A stretch of 64,000 nt of DNA from UMGS1696 sp964623635 (GCA_964623635.1 CAZUUA010000004.1:1-64000), one strand, 5' to 3'. Shown: positions 1-7,362, counted from the first letter of the stretch. The notes: generated by a model from the letters alone, not told the origin. Translations and numbers: made by a program.

Positions 1-211
1 AAGCGGCACCCATTTTTGTCGGGTTTTGCTTTAGTCCTATTATAACAGGGGCATCATAGAAATGGCGGATATTTCTCAGCCCTTTTTGTCGGGCATATTC
101 TTCGAGATACTTTTTCTGATTTAGGATGGAGTTCGATTCGCCAGCCTGTTCATCATCTCTGGATAATCGCTCGTATAGAGCTGTGATTTTGATTTCTTCT
201 TTCTTTGCCAC
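1..211 (-). pseudogene. Large serine recombinase, N-terminal fragment, interrupted
   Basis: Reading leftward from a GTG at 211, preceded by a GGGAGG ribosome site, the frame gives a resolvase domain start: ITALYERLSRDDEQ, then SILNQKKYLEEYARQKG and RNIRHFYD. The serine of YERLSRDD is the family's catalytic nucleophile. Members continue after HFYD with DGYSGTNF, but here the sequence turns to APVIIGLKQNP at about base 52 and runs off the window open. I read this as an insertion into the recombinase gene. The gene starts only about 75 bases from the break in virD4, the usual place for the recombinase of a Tn4451 or Tn5397-like element. It could instead be a divergent intact gene, which the missing sequence would settle. 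Confidence 0.65.
38..56. mobile_element. Putative end of a third element, inserted in the serine recombinase gene
   Basis: The recombinase-like sequence breaks at about 52-56. Just left of this, plus-strand GTCCTATTATAAC at 34-46 matches GTCCCTATTATACC at 7434-7447, the ICE end next to spoIVB, in the same orientation and at a similar distance from the break. The likeness suggests a related element end. Only about 50 bases of it are visible, so its size and type are unknown. Confidence 0.45.
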
Positions 212-264
212 GGTTTTGCCTCCCTTCTGTATGTAATTTTGCGTTGATAAAACGCTACCTTTTT

Positions 265-810
265 CTATCTTGGTATATTGTAACCGTTGGGGTCTGTGAC
301 CACATAGGATGAATGGCACTGCATGAGGTTTGGCTTCAGAAAGAAGCGTGTCTTACCGGAACCCGAACCGCCAATGACCAGCACGTTTTTGTTTCGTGCG
401 TTCTTTGGGTCTTTGGGTCGATTGGACATCATAAGGCTTTCCGTTTGCGTGAGAATGACATTATTCTCAAATACGGGGTCAACGAAAGGGGCAATATCCT
501 CTCGTGTACCCCAACGGGCAGAGCCGTACTCGATGTTCTTACGATACTTCTTAGCATTTTTGCCTTTGAAGTAAACAACAAGTCTGATAATAATTGCGGC
601 GGCAATACCAACAAGTAGGTCAATCGGGTGGAAGCTCGGCAAAATACTTGAAAACGCTGCTTCAATGCCGTCCATAATGTTCAGAACCTTTGAGGAAAAA
701 TCAATGCCCGGTGAAAGGCGAGCCGCCTGTCCGAGCTTGGTGGCGAGAAGTCCTATGAACACATACGGAATATTTGGCAAAATGAGCTTTTTGTAATTCA
801 CGTTCTTCAT
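265..810 (-). pseudogene. VirD4/TcpA-type coupling protein, truncated
   Basis: This is the start of a type IV secretion coupling ATPase, which hands the relaxase-DNA complex to the mating channel. Two hydrophobic segments (about residues 10-30 and 62-85) are followed by GSARWGTREDI and the Walker A region VIGGSGSGKTRFFLKPN, then YVVTDP. Family members go on with KG and about 400 more residues; here the frame ends after NGYNIPR, giving 181 residues. Most of the ATPase domain is missing, so the product cannot work as a coupling protein. The ATG overlaps the pcfB stop codon (ATGA), so the two are translationally coupled. Truncation by insertion of a recombinase-bearing element is the best explanation. 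Confidence 0.85.
271..290. mobile_element. Junction of a second element inside virD4
   Basis: VirD4 homology runs through the codons for VVTDP (ending at 289) and is then lost. On the minus strand the next bases contain TACAAT (277-282), then a short spacer and the GTG start of a serine recombinase at 211. The break in virD4 and the immediate start of a recombinase gene together mark the end of an inserted element. Confidence 0.6.
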
Positions 811-1295
811 CGTGCATCCAGCTCCTTCTTGCGAACCTTCGGCGTTTCAATGTCTGCCGTAATATCCTTGAACTTACGCAGCTTTTTGAGTACGGACTGA
901 CGTTCCTTTTTGCGGTCGGTTTTTGCCGTGTACTCTTTGAATGCCGAGGTCAGAGCATCGGCATCACGAGCTTTGAAGAAAACAAGGTATTTCGGAATAT
1001 CGCCGGTCTTATCCTTTTTCAGAGCGAAGTCCACGCCGTATTTCCTCGCAATCCGCTCAAAGTCCTTAATATTCCTGTCGGTAATCTCAATGTTGGAAAC
1101 GCCTTGATTTTGCCCTACAAGCTGTTTGACAGTCTGCTTTCCACACGGCTTCACGGGACCGGCACGGGCTTTTTCCTGCTTCTTTTCCTTACAGTACGCA
1201 AGGTACTTGGAGATCGCGGATTTCAGCACCTGTGCGGACATCTTGGTTGTGCTGATCGCAAGAGTAACCGTTCTTTGTTCAACCTCTTCCTGCAA
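807..1295 (-). CDS. pcfB: PcfB family protein (DUF3801)
   Basis: PcfB-like proteins are accessory conjugation factors found directly before virD4 in Firmicute plasmids and ICEs; the pCF10 PcfB supports relaxase delivery to the coupling protein. Recognisable blocks are QEEVEQRTVTLAIST at the start, GKQTVKQLVGQNQGVSNIEI in the middle and ARKYGVDFALKKDK with YLVFFKARDADALTSAFKEY after it. I place the start at TTG 1295: AGGAGG lies 8 bases upstream of it, whereas the upstream GTG at 1304 overlaps that ribosome site. The C-terminus is basic. The gene looks intact and overlaps the virD4 start by 4 bases. Confidence 0.88.
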   Translation of the reverse strand: MQEEVEQRTVTLAISTTKMSAQVLKSAISKYLAYCKEKKQEKARAGPVKPCGKQTVKQLVGQNQGVSNIEITDRNIKDFERIARKYGVDFALKKDKTGDIPKYLVFFKARDADALTSAFKEYTAKTDRKKERQSVLKKLRKFKDITADIETPKVRKKELDAR

Positions 1296-1310
1296 GGGAA
1301 ACACCTCCTT

Positions 1311-1634
1311 TCATGGTTGATAAGGTCTTAAAATACAGGAAAGCGATTCAGAAGTCCATCTCTGGCATCTGCAATTTTCTTTATGCGACTTGTCAGCTGA
1401 GCGATTGGCATCAAGCTCATGCTGATCGGCAGCGTAGAAATAACCATCGATGTTACTGCATATCGGCTCTCCTTTACATCTGAGCGTGTTGACCGCTCTT
1501 CTGATTTCTGAGCCTTTCATACTAAAAATAGCTTCCAGTGCTTTACTGGCAACAGGACTTTCTGAACCTCTGTAACACTCTCTGAGGAGTTCGCAAAGGT
1601 CTTTTTCAATATTGATCTGCGGTTTCCTTGCCAT
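1311..1634 (-). CDS. Small winged-helix-like ICE protein, unknown function
   Basis: This 107-residue protein has a strong AGGAGG site before its ATG and ends 15 bases before pcfB, so it is probably in the same transcript. Residues about 10-70 suggest helices with a turn (ALEAIFSMKGSEIRRAVNTLR) followed by a wing-like IDGYFYA, a pattern seen in small winged-helix regulators of Firmicute mobile elements. The C-terminal 35 residues are polar and low in structure. A DNA-binding role is inference from this pattern only. Confidence 0.6.
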   Translation of the reverse strand: MARKPQINIEKDLCELLRECYRGSESPVASKALEAIFSMKGSEIRRAVNTLRCKGEPICSNIDGYFYAADQHELDANRSADKSHKENCRCQRWTSESLSCILRPYQP

Positions 1635-1665
1635 TATCTCCTCCTCGTAAAAGAAGTGACAGCGT

Positions 1666-3969
1666 TTATGCTGCCCAGTCTACGATGAAGACGATGGTAA
1701 GCACCTGTTCGCTGATCGGGTCAGAAGTCGCGGAAACAGTGGCATCGTAATCCAGAGGAAGTGCATCGCCCTTGGCAATCATCCACCCATTGCCGACAGC
1801 AAGGGTTTCGGTCATACCGGTTCTTACATTCTCCAGATTGTTGATTCGGAAACCGATCTGCTTTGCATCCACCTTGGCGTTTGCCATGTTGGTGGAATAC
1901 GGCACAAGAGACCAGCCGTTCTCAGCAGTCAGCGTGATACCAGTTATCTCGACTGCATCGGTGGAATTGTTGATGATCTCCGCATTGTCTGCCGCATAAA
2001 CTTCGCCCCATTTGGAAATGGTGAGCGTCAGGGATGCAGGAACAGTCACGGAGAAACGGGTCATCATGAAGTCGCAGTCATCGCAATAACCGTCATCATC
2101 GGTATCTGCGTGATCTCCGAACTCTTCGGTGTTGTAACCACAATCGCAGTTGATCGCGCGTTTGTGTTCATCCTCGGAGTAGATCGCCCAATCATCGTAA
2201 ATAAAATCATGGGATTCCGTTTCGGTTGTAGCATATCCACAGTCACAGGCTTTGCTCCGGGAGTGCTCCGTGTCGGAAGAAGATTTCCACTCGCCATAAG
2301 TGAACTCGTGGGCTTCGCTCTCCGTATCACTGAAGCCGCAGGAACAAGTCATTGTTCTGTTATGCTCAGTCGCGGAACTCTGTTTCCAGTCCCCGTAGGT
2401 GATGGAGTGATTTGCATACTCATAACTGCTGTAGCCGCAGGAACAGCTTGTGCTTCTGCGGTGCTGCGTATCAGAGTAGTTCGTCCAGAAACCGTAAGTT
2501 AGAGAATGGCTTGCGTATTCGTAGGTGCTGTAGCCGCAGTCGGAACAGGTCTTGGAACGACGGTGCTGGGTATCGGAATACTTCGTCCAGGAGCCATAAC
2601 TGAAAGAATGGCTTTCATACGATGTGGAACCGATATAGGAGCTACAGGTGGAACAGTAACTCCCGACCGTATGCTGAGAGGAACTGTAGGAAGAATATTT
2701 GGTGCTTGTGGAGTGGTAGCCATAACTGTAGGAACCTTCGCCGCAGTCATTACAGGAATAATAACGACGGTGTCTGGAGCTGTTGTAGTACGTCCAATCA
2801 CCGTAAGAATAGGTTCCGTGGCTCGTACCGTAGTCCATCAGTTCATCACAGTCACGGCAGTAATCATACCAGTCACAGCCGTCCCACTCGGTATAAGTGG
2901 AACCATGGCTTGTGCCAGAATCGATATACTCTCCGCAGTCGGAACAGTATGCATACCAGTCGCATCCGCTCCAGGAGGTGTAAGTGTCGTAATGATAACA
3001 GGTCGTGTCACCACCGCCACCGGAATCTCCGCTGCCATAACCGCACTTGGTACAATAGCCACCGCTGTAGGTGTGATCTTCGCCAAGGACACCACCGCAC
3101 TGGTCATATCCGCAGTTGGAGCACCAATGACGGACACAGTGGATATCGTCTGTCCACTGTTCATAGTCCAGCGTGTAGCTGTAGGTTCCTTCGCAGAAAG
3201 AGCAGTAACCGGATGCCATCACCATCATGCCGTAGGCATCAGAGAAGTAAGCTGCACGGTTGTCACCGGCCCAGTTGTACGAATACAACGTGTTCATGGT
3301 TGTCTCAGAGGACGGAATGAAAGCAACTTCCAGAGCGGTCAGCTCTTCCACAAAGAAAGCACTCTCTACGATGGTGAATGTCTCATCCATGTAGTAGATC
3401 ATCACACGTTCCAGATCGTCGCACTCGGCAAAAGCACTTTCTCCAACCACAAAGGTTGTGTACGGAATCTCTGCTGTTTTCAGAGAAGTGCATCCCTCGA
3501 ACCAGTGAGCCAGATCGCTATTGGGAGCATCACCGGAGACCTTGGCGAAATAGGTCAGCTTCTGACTGTCACCGGCTCCGATTACAGGGAAAGCGTTCTG
3601 GTTGATCGCCAGCTTGCCCCCACCCTTAGTAGGACAGCCGTTGATCTTCAATGCGATAGTCTTGCTTCCGGAGAAGTCATCGTAGTTGCCGACCTTGTAG
3701 GCTCCATCAGTCACGGAGATGTTAGTGACCTGAACTGCACCGGTCTTGGAATTGTTGATGATCCTGGCATTGTCTGCCGTGACAACCGTACCATTGATGA
3801 CCTCAACAGGAAGCGCAGCGGGAACTGTGACATTGACCGTCCGGTACTCATTCGCCACAGTCAGCGTAACAGGCACGGTCGCCATAGTAGAGCTTGCGGC
3901 AAATGCCGTAACACTCATGGAGAGCACCAGACAAATCGCAAGGATCAGTGCAGGAATACTCTTTTTCAT
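1666..3969 (-). CDS. Secreted cysteine-repeat surface protein of the ICE
   Basis: A 767-residue exported protein: MKKSIPALILAICLVLSMSV, then an AFAA cleavage site. It has three zones. Residues about 30-190 hold a VTVPAALPVEV module ending in a BspA-like leucine-rich stretch (LAHWFEGCTSLKTAEIP). Residues about 250-630 are rich in Tyr, Ser, His and CxxC pairs, with at least five regular repeats of about 34 residues of the type YGxWTxYSDTQHRRSxxCxCGY. Residues about 640-767 repeat the first module (VTVPASLTLTI, AEIINNS, ending TIVFIVDWAA). The paired cysteines and histidines suggest metal binding or disulfides; an acidic DTDDDGYCDDCD resembles calcium-binding loops. There is no LPXTG motif or C-terminal membrane anchor. 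I know no function; a role in contact between mating cells is a guess. Confidence 0.8.
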   Translation of the reverse strand: MKKSIPALILAICLVLSMSVTAFAASSTMATVPVTLTVANEYRTVNVTVPAALPVEVINGTVVTADNARIINNSKTGAVQVTNISVTDGAYKVGNYDDFSGSKTIALKINGCPTKGGGKLAINQNAFPVIGAGDSQKLTYFAKVSGDAPNSDLAHWFEGCTSLKTAEIPYTTFVVGESAFAECDDLERVMIYYMDETFTIVESAFFVEELTALEVAFIPSSETTMNTLYSYNWAGDNRAAYFSDAYGMMVMASGYCSFCEGTYSYTLDYEQWTDDIHCVRHWCSNCGYDQCGGVLGEDHTYSGGYCTKCGYGSGDSGGGGDTTCYHYDTYTSWSGCDWYAYCSDCGEYIDSGTSHGSTYTEWDGCDWYDYCRDCDELMDYGTSHGTYSYGDWTYYNSSRHRRYYSCNDCGEGSYSYGYHSTSTKYSSYSSSQHTVGSYCSTCSSYIGSTSYESHSFSYGSWTKYSDTQHRRSKTCSDCGYSTYEYASHSLTYGFWTNYSDTQHRRSTSCSCGYSSYEYANHSITYGDWKQSSATEHNRTMTCSCGFSDTESEAHEFTYGEWKSSSDTEHSRSKACDCGYATTETESHDFIYDDWAIYSEDEHKRAINCDCGYNTEEFGDHADTDDDGYCDDCDFMMTRFSVTVPASLTLTISKWGEVYAADNAEIINNSTDAVEITGITLTAENGWSLVPYSTNMANAKVDAKQIGFRINNLENVRTGMTETLAVGNGWMIAKGDALPLDYDATVSATSDPISEQVLTIVFIVDWAA

Positions 3970-3991
3970 TTTGCCTTCCTTTCTGCGGAAA

Positions 3992-4017
3992 GGGCAGCCC
4001 GTCCATTCGAGCTGCCC
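3992..4017. promoter_or_regulatory. Hairpin before the 767-residue surface gene
   Basis: GGGCAGC at 3992-3998 pairs with GCTGCCC at 4011-4017. On the minus-strand transcript the hairpin is not followed by a U-run but by CGCAGAAAGGAAGG and the ATG at 3969. It therefore looks like a 5' untranslated structure or a transcript-end stabiliser rather than a terminator of the gene set. Confidence 0.5.
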
Positions 4018-4054
4018 ACCGCTTTTTTATTTATTTCTGATTCGGAAGTCTTGA

Positions 4055-4675
4055 TTAAGCTGCGGTATCCCACTCAACGATGAAGACCACGTTAGCAACG
4101 GTAGCGTTGGTAACAGCGTTGGACAGAGGAGTTACGATGGCATCGTAGTCGATAGCCACGGTGTTGCCGTTCTGATTGCCAACACCGGTCATGAAGCAGC
4201 CAGCGATAGGGGCGGAAATCAGAGCCTGAGTATCGGCGTTGGAATCGTCGGTGGTCATCATATCACCGCCGCCAATGGAAATAGCGAAGCCGAGCTGATT
4301 GCTGTCAACCTTTTCACCGGCGAGGATGGACTTGTCACCGAAAGCGGTCAGGCTCCAGTCATCAGCTGCAGTGATGGTCACGGAAGCAACACGGACAGCA
4401 CCGAAGGAGTTGTTGACGATCTTGCAGTCGGTTGCGGTAGTAACATCGCCGTCCTGGTTCATCGCCATGGGGAGAGCGGTAGGAACGGTGACGCGGAGTG
4501 CAGTAGCGGAAGGATCGCCGCCGAGGGTGCCGTCATCGGTGGAGGACAGGCTGACGGGAGTGGAACCGGCACCGCCGCTGGTGTCGATCTCGGCAGCGAA
4601 AGCGGTAACACCCATGCACATACAGAGGCTCAGAGCGAGGACGAGGGATACGATCTTGTTCATGTTCTTCTTCAT
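4055..4675 (-). CDS. Secreted beta-rich ICE protein sharing a module with the 767-residue neighbour
   Basis: A 206-residue exported protein with a signal peptide (basic MKKNMNK, hydrophobic core, VTAFAAE). Its body is one copy of the module found at both ends of the downstream surface protein: RVTVPTALPMAM, CKIVNNSFGAVRVASVTI, DDWSL, and the closing NVVFIVEWDTAA. It has no cysteines in the mature part and no anchor motif. The repeated module suggests the two proteins assemble together or bind the same partner. The general layout recalls WxL or fibre-type surface modules, but I do not see their signatures, so function stays open. Confidence 0.78.
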   Translation of the reverse strand: MKKNMNKIVSLVLALSLCMCMGVTAFAAEIDTSGGAGSTPVSLSSTDDGTLGGDPSATALRVTVPTALPMAMNQDGDVTTATDCKIVNNSFGAVRVASVTITAADDWSLTAFGDKSILAGEKVDSNQLGFAISIGGGDMMTTDDSNADTQALISAPIAGCFMTGVGNQNGNTVAIDYDAIVTPLSNAVTNATVANVVFIVEWDTAA

Positions 4676-4717
4676 AGGAAAATCTCCTTTTCTGCCTTTC
4701 GGCTATAAAATTATTCA

Positions 4718-4737
4718 GATACCCTTACGGGATTATC
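4718..4737. promoter_or_regulatory. Hairpin before the 206-residue surface gene
   Basis: GATACCC and GGG-AT-TATC form a short stem with a TTAC loop. Closer to the gene, the minus strand has GCCGAAAGGC, a GAAA-capped mini hairpin that abuts AGAAAAGGAG, the ribosome site. No U-run follows. Confidence 0.4.
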
Positions 4738-4749
4738 TCGGATGTAGGA

Positions 4750-5304
4750 TTACTCCTGAACGGTAATAACGATAATGGCACCGGCACAGCCCAGGGAGTT
4801 GCCCGTGTCGGGATCAACATTGTGGAACATAGCGGTACACTCATACTGACCTGCGGGGAGGTCAACGGAAAGCTTGGCGGTTTCGATCTTGCTGCCTACG
4901 GGAATACCACCGGACTTGTACACGGTTTCACCGGTGTCATTGCGAATGATCTCCACGATCTGAGGATAGTTGTTGACGCTTTCGTTGACGATCATCAGAT
5001 TGCCCTCGGAAATACCGTCAGCGAAAATGGGAGAAGTGTTCATGCTGATGTTAATCATGCCTTCCTCGACTTTCTCATTCAGGGAAGCGATGATCTTGTC
5101 GGTGTCGGCTTCCTCCCAGCCGCCTTCAACGGCACCGGAGTCATACACAAGCCCGCTGCCGGTAGGGTCATCCACCACAGGTTCGGTGGAGCAGCTGCGG
5201 AACAGGCCGAAAATTACGGCGATCACAAGCAGGACCGCGATGAGGATGCCTGCGTTTCTGAAGGACTTGTTATTGTTCTTCTTCTGGTTAGTGGAATGAT
5301 TCAT
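4750..5304 (-). CDS. Single-pass membrane-anchored ICE protein, unknown function
   Basis: A 184-residue protein with a basic, Asn- and Lys-rich N-terminus, one membrane segment at about residues 18-36 (AGILIAVLLVIAVIFGLF) and an outside domain. The outside domain is acidic and beta-rich, with SVNNYPQIVEIIRNDTGETV and YECTAMFHNVDPDTG, ending in IVITVQE. The segment is followed by RSCST, but the residues before the cysteine do not fit a lipobox well. It is first in the three-gene surface set and may tether the two secreted proteins. That role is inference from order and topology. Confidence 0.75.
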   Translation of the reverse strand: MNHSTNQKKNNNKSFRNAGILIAVLLVIAVIFGLFRSCSTEPVVDDPTGSGLVYDSGAVEGGWEEADTDKIIASLNEKVEEGMINISMNTSPIFADGISEGNLMIVNESVNNYPQIVEIIRNDTGETVYKSGGIPVGSKIETAKLSVDLPAGQYECTAMFHNVDPDTGNSLGCAGAIIVITVQE

Positions 5305-5353
5305 TTTGTTCTCCTTCTGCCGTCTGTGCGGCTAATTATTTGTCTTGGTGATG

Positions 5354-5385
5354 GGTGGCAGCTTCCGCACTAAGGCGGAACCACC
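5354..5385. promoter_or_regulatory. Strong hairpin in the leader of the ICE surface genes
   Basis: GGTGGCAGCTTCCGC pairs with GCGGAACCACC around a six-base loop, with a small bulge. It lies between the mini reading frame and the ribosome site of the membrane protein gene. A second small hairpin (GCCG/CGGC around CACAGA on the minus strand) abuts the AGAAGGAG ribosome site. Confidence 0.5.
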
Positions 5386-5408
5386 AGACGATGAAGATTG
5401 CGCTTCAT
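5370..5408 (-). CDS. Possible 12-residue leader peptide MKRNLHRLVVPP
   Basis: An ATG at 5408, with GGAAAGGAG about 10 bases upstream, opens a 12-codon frame ending at TAG 5370. The start codon lies in a small stem (ATGAAG/CTTCAT) and the stop lies in the loop of the larger hairpin 5354-5385. A good ribosome site, a tiny frame and overlapping hairpins upstream of a gene set are what a translation-dependent leader looks like. It could be chance. Confidence 0.4.
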   Translation of the reverse strand: MKRNLHRLVVPP

Positions 5409-5433
5409 AGATCTCACGCTCCTTTCCGGGCAT

Positions 5434-5464
5434 AAAAATTGCTCCCGTGTTTAATCACGAGAGC
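5434..5464 (-). terminator. Intrinsic terminator overlapping the DUF6017 gene stop codon
   Basis: On the minus strand GCTCTCGTG, loop ATTAAA and CACGGGAGC are followed by AATTTTT. The TAA stop of the DUF6017 gene is in the loop. Only a few bases separate the U-run from the ribosome site of the leader frame, leaving no room for a promoter between them, so the surface genes appear to depend on read-through. Confidence 0.7.
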
Positions 5465-6311
5465 CGCCATATAGATCATGCTGTACCAGAGCTGAATAGT
5501 AATTGCCAATCGTAGTCGGGGCATTATACAGCGTGGTCAGCAGATACTGCTTGATGTTTCGGATTTTGGTTGTGTTCTCTTTGAGACAGTCGAACACGAA
5601 TTTGATGTGCTCCATATCCAATTTCAGAAGCCTTGCCCGAACAACCTCTGCAGGGTAGTCCGTACCGGCAACGCGGATGTACTTCTTGGTGGTGCATACG
5701 GTTTCAACGATAAGCTCCAGAACTTCTTCCAGACGGTCATGGTCATACGGAAGATCTTCAAGCAGATATTCGTAGCTGATATTCTCCTTGATGATTTCTC
5801 TGTACACATTCATGTCTCTGAACATCTCTTCTCTTCGTTTCGCTTCGAGCACCGACGGTCGGGAGCTGTCGGAAGGAAATGAATCGATACTTCGTAAATC
5901 AGTATTTGATTCTTCAGTAATTGTTTTATCTTTATTTATTTGTGCGGGCTTTTCCGTACTTGGCTGAGCCGTATCCGGTTTCACCATATCCGGCTTTTCC
6001 GTATGTGGTGAAGACGGATGTGGTTCTTCGTAGATGATGTACTCCATATCTGTGATTCTACCACTTGCATCACGCACTCTGTTGCGGACTAAGTAGCCGC
6101 ACTGTTCAAGCTCTTTCAGCTGTGCTGTAATGCCGTCCACACCGTCTTTGCAGATCATCGCAAGACCTCGTGTGGTGTAGTCCCAATCTTCGGGGAGCGA
6201 AAGCATCGTGGAGAGAAGCCCACGGGCTTTGTTGGACAGGTTCTTATCTCTCAGGTGGAAGTTCGCCATCGTCGTGTAGTTCTTGTTTTTTTCAACTCTG
6301 CAAACTGCCAT
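5451..6311 (-). CDS. DUF6017 helix-turn-helix replication-type protein
   Basis: A 286-residue protein of the kind found beside parB in Clostridial ICEs. The N-terminal part (MAVCRVEKNKNYTTMANFHLRDK, LLSTMLSLPEDWDYTTRGLA, and a following helix-turn-helix) is the RepA-N-like winged-helix domain. A charged Pro-rich linker about residues 110-160 leads to the C-terminal DUF6017 part (LEEVLELIVETVCT, VRARLLKLDMEHIKFVFDCL, NIKQYLLTTLYNAP). The start at 6311 has AGGAGG 9 bases upstream; the longer frame from 6380 would begin inside a terminator hairpin. It probably serves replication or maintenance of the excised element. Confidence 0.82.
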   Translation of the reverse strand: MAVCRVEKNKNYTTMANFHLRDKNLSNKARGLLSTMLSLPEDWDYTTRGLAMICKDGVDGITAQLKELEQCGYLVRNRVRDASGRITDMEYIIYEEPHPSSPHTEKPDMVKPDTAQPSTEKPAQINKDKTITEESNTDLRSIDSFPSDSSRPSVLEAKRREEMFRDMNVYREIIKENISYEYLLEDLPYDHDRLEEVLELIVETVCTTKKYIRVAGTDYPAEVVRARLLKLDMEHIKFVFDCLKENTTKIRNIKQYLLTTLYNAPTTIGNYYSALVQHDLYGGSRD

Positions 6312-6337
6312 ATCTAACATCCTCCTAAATTTGGGCA

Positions 6338-6377
6338 TAAAAAAAGCCAGACAAGTAAAGTGATTTCCTGTCTGGCT
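6338..6377 (-). terminator. Intrinsic terminator after parB
   Basis: On the minus strand AGCCAGACA and TGTCTGGCT form a perfect 9-base stem followed by TTTTTTT. It lies 20-60 bases after the parB stop and just before the DUF6017 gene, so the latter needs read-through or its own start site nearby. Confidence 0.85.
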
Positions 6378-6395
6378 CATGTCCCATATTCTGTT

Positions 6396-7262
6396 TTATC
6401 TTTGTTGATCTCGCTGTCGCTTTTTCATCCATCCCTCCAACAGCTTTATGATGGTTTCTTCCATGCGCTGTGGTGTGTAGGAACGAGGGAAGAAGCGTTT
6501 GATCTTGTCCATCGGAAGTGTCAGATTCCAGTTCTCAGGCTTCTTCTGCTCCATCATAATACGGAGCATGGTGTCATCATTTAAGCCGCCCTCTTGCGAC
6601 AGTCGTTTCATGCGCTGTGCCTGTGAAAGCGATGGGGTTGCTTGTTCGCTGTCGATTGTATCGATCAGTAATCGTTGTTCATCGGGTTTCAGGTAAGACA
6701 GCTCCACAGCAGGGGTCATGCCGATCTTGCCTTCATCGACCATTTTTTGCAGCTCCGGTTCAAGCTCAGTCAGCCGTATATATCGGCGTACCTGACTTTT
6801 ACTGTCACTCGATTGCTTGGCAACTATATCGGCTGATTCCAACTTCCGTCCAACTTGGTCGGAAGTTAAATCGGTTCGTGCACCTTGCCGTTTCATGGCT
6901 TCCAGTTTCATTTTGTACGCCTTGGCTTTTTCGCTTGGCAGGATGTTCTCACGCTGAAGGTTGCTGTCCACCATGATGATCGTGGCGGCGTTTCGGTCTA
7001 TGTCTCGGACGATTACAGGCATGCTATCCAGTCCTGCAAGCTCGCAGGCGTGTTTTCGCCTGTGTCCGGAGATAAGCTCGAATGAACCATCTTCAAGCGG
7101 TCTTGCGATAGCAGGCACAAGCACTCCATACTCTTTGATGCTTTCGACCATCTCTTCCATGTCTGTATCATCACGAACATCAAAGGGGTGGTCGGGGAAG
7201 GGGTTGAGTTCTGAGATTGCAATCTCGGAGATTGTTGTTTCGTTTTGTGGACGCTTTAGCAT
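6396..7262 (-). CDS. parB: ParB/RepB/Spo0J family partition protein
   Basis: A 288-residue DNA-binding partition protein with the ParB nuclease-like domain: ISELNPFPDHPFDVRDD, VPAIARPLEDGSFELISGHRR and the AGLDSMPVIVRDID strand. The central helix-turn-helix region is SDSKSQVRRYIRLTELEPEL and VDEGKIGMTPAVELSYL. ATG 7262 is preceded by GAAAGGAG at good spacing, so the longer frame to 7316 is not needed. It is the first ICE gene from the spoIVB boundary. No parA is visible where it usually sits, before parB; it may be at the other end of the element or absent. Confidence 0.88.
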   Translation of the reverse strand: MLKRPQNETTISEIAISELNPFPDHPFDVRDDTDMEEMVESIKEYGVLVPAIARPLEDGSFELISGHRRKHACELAGLDSMPVIVRDIDRNAATIIMVDSNLQRENILPSEKAKAYKMKLEAMKRQGARTDLTSDQVGRKLESADIVAKQSSDSKSQVRRYIRLTELEPELQKMVDEGKIGMTPAVELSYLKPDEQRLLIDTIDSEQATPSLSQAQRMKRLSQEGGLNDDTMLRIMMEQKKPENWNLTLPMDKIKRFFPRSYTPQRMEETIIKLLEGWMKKRQRDQQR

Positions 7263-7341
7263 TTCTGCGCTCCTTTCTTGTGAGATAGAAAAAAGCTCCG
7301 AACTCGTCGGAAACATCCGCTTTGTTCGAGGCTTTCATAGT

Positions 7342-7362
7342 ATGTGCTTGGTAAAGGCACAT
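7342..7362. promoter_or_regulatory. Inverted repeat upstream of parB
   Basis: ATGTGC (7342-7347) and GCACAT (7357-7362) flank a 9-base spacer. On the minus strand a TTGACA lies just upstream at 7376-7381, without a well-spaced -10. The repeat lies in the 190-base non-coding end of the ICE and could be an operator or a recombinase arm site. Confidence 0.35.

Noticed and set aside
2100..3200. Direct DNA repeats that could suggest a CRISPR array
   Set aside because: The repeats keep the reading frame of the surface protein, vary at third codon positions and have no unique spacers of constant length.
2506..4083. A 525-codon plus-strand frame opposite the ICE surface gene
   Set aside because: It is the antisense of a repetitive, Tyr/Ser-rich gene; it lacks a ribosome site and gives a low-complexity Val/Thr/Ile sequence with no family.
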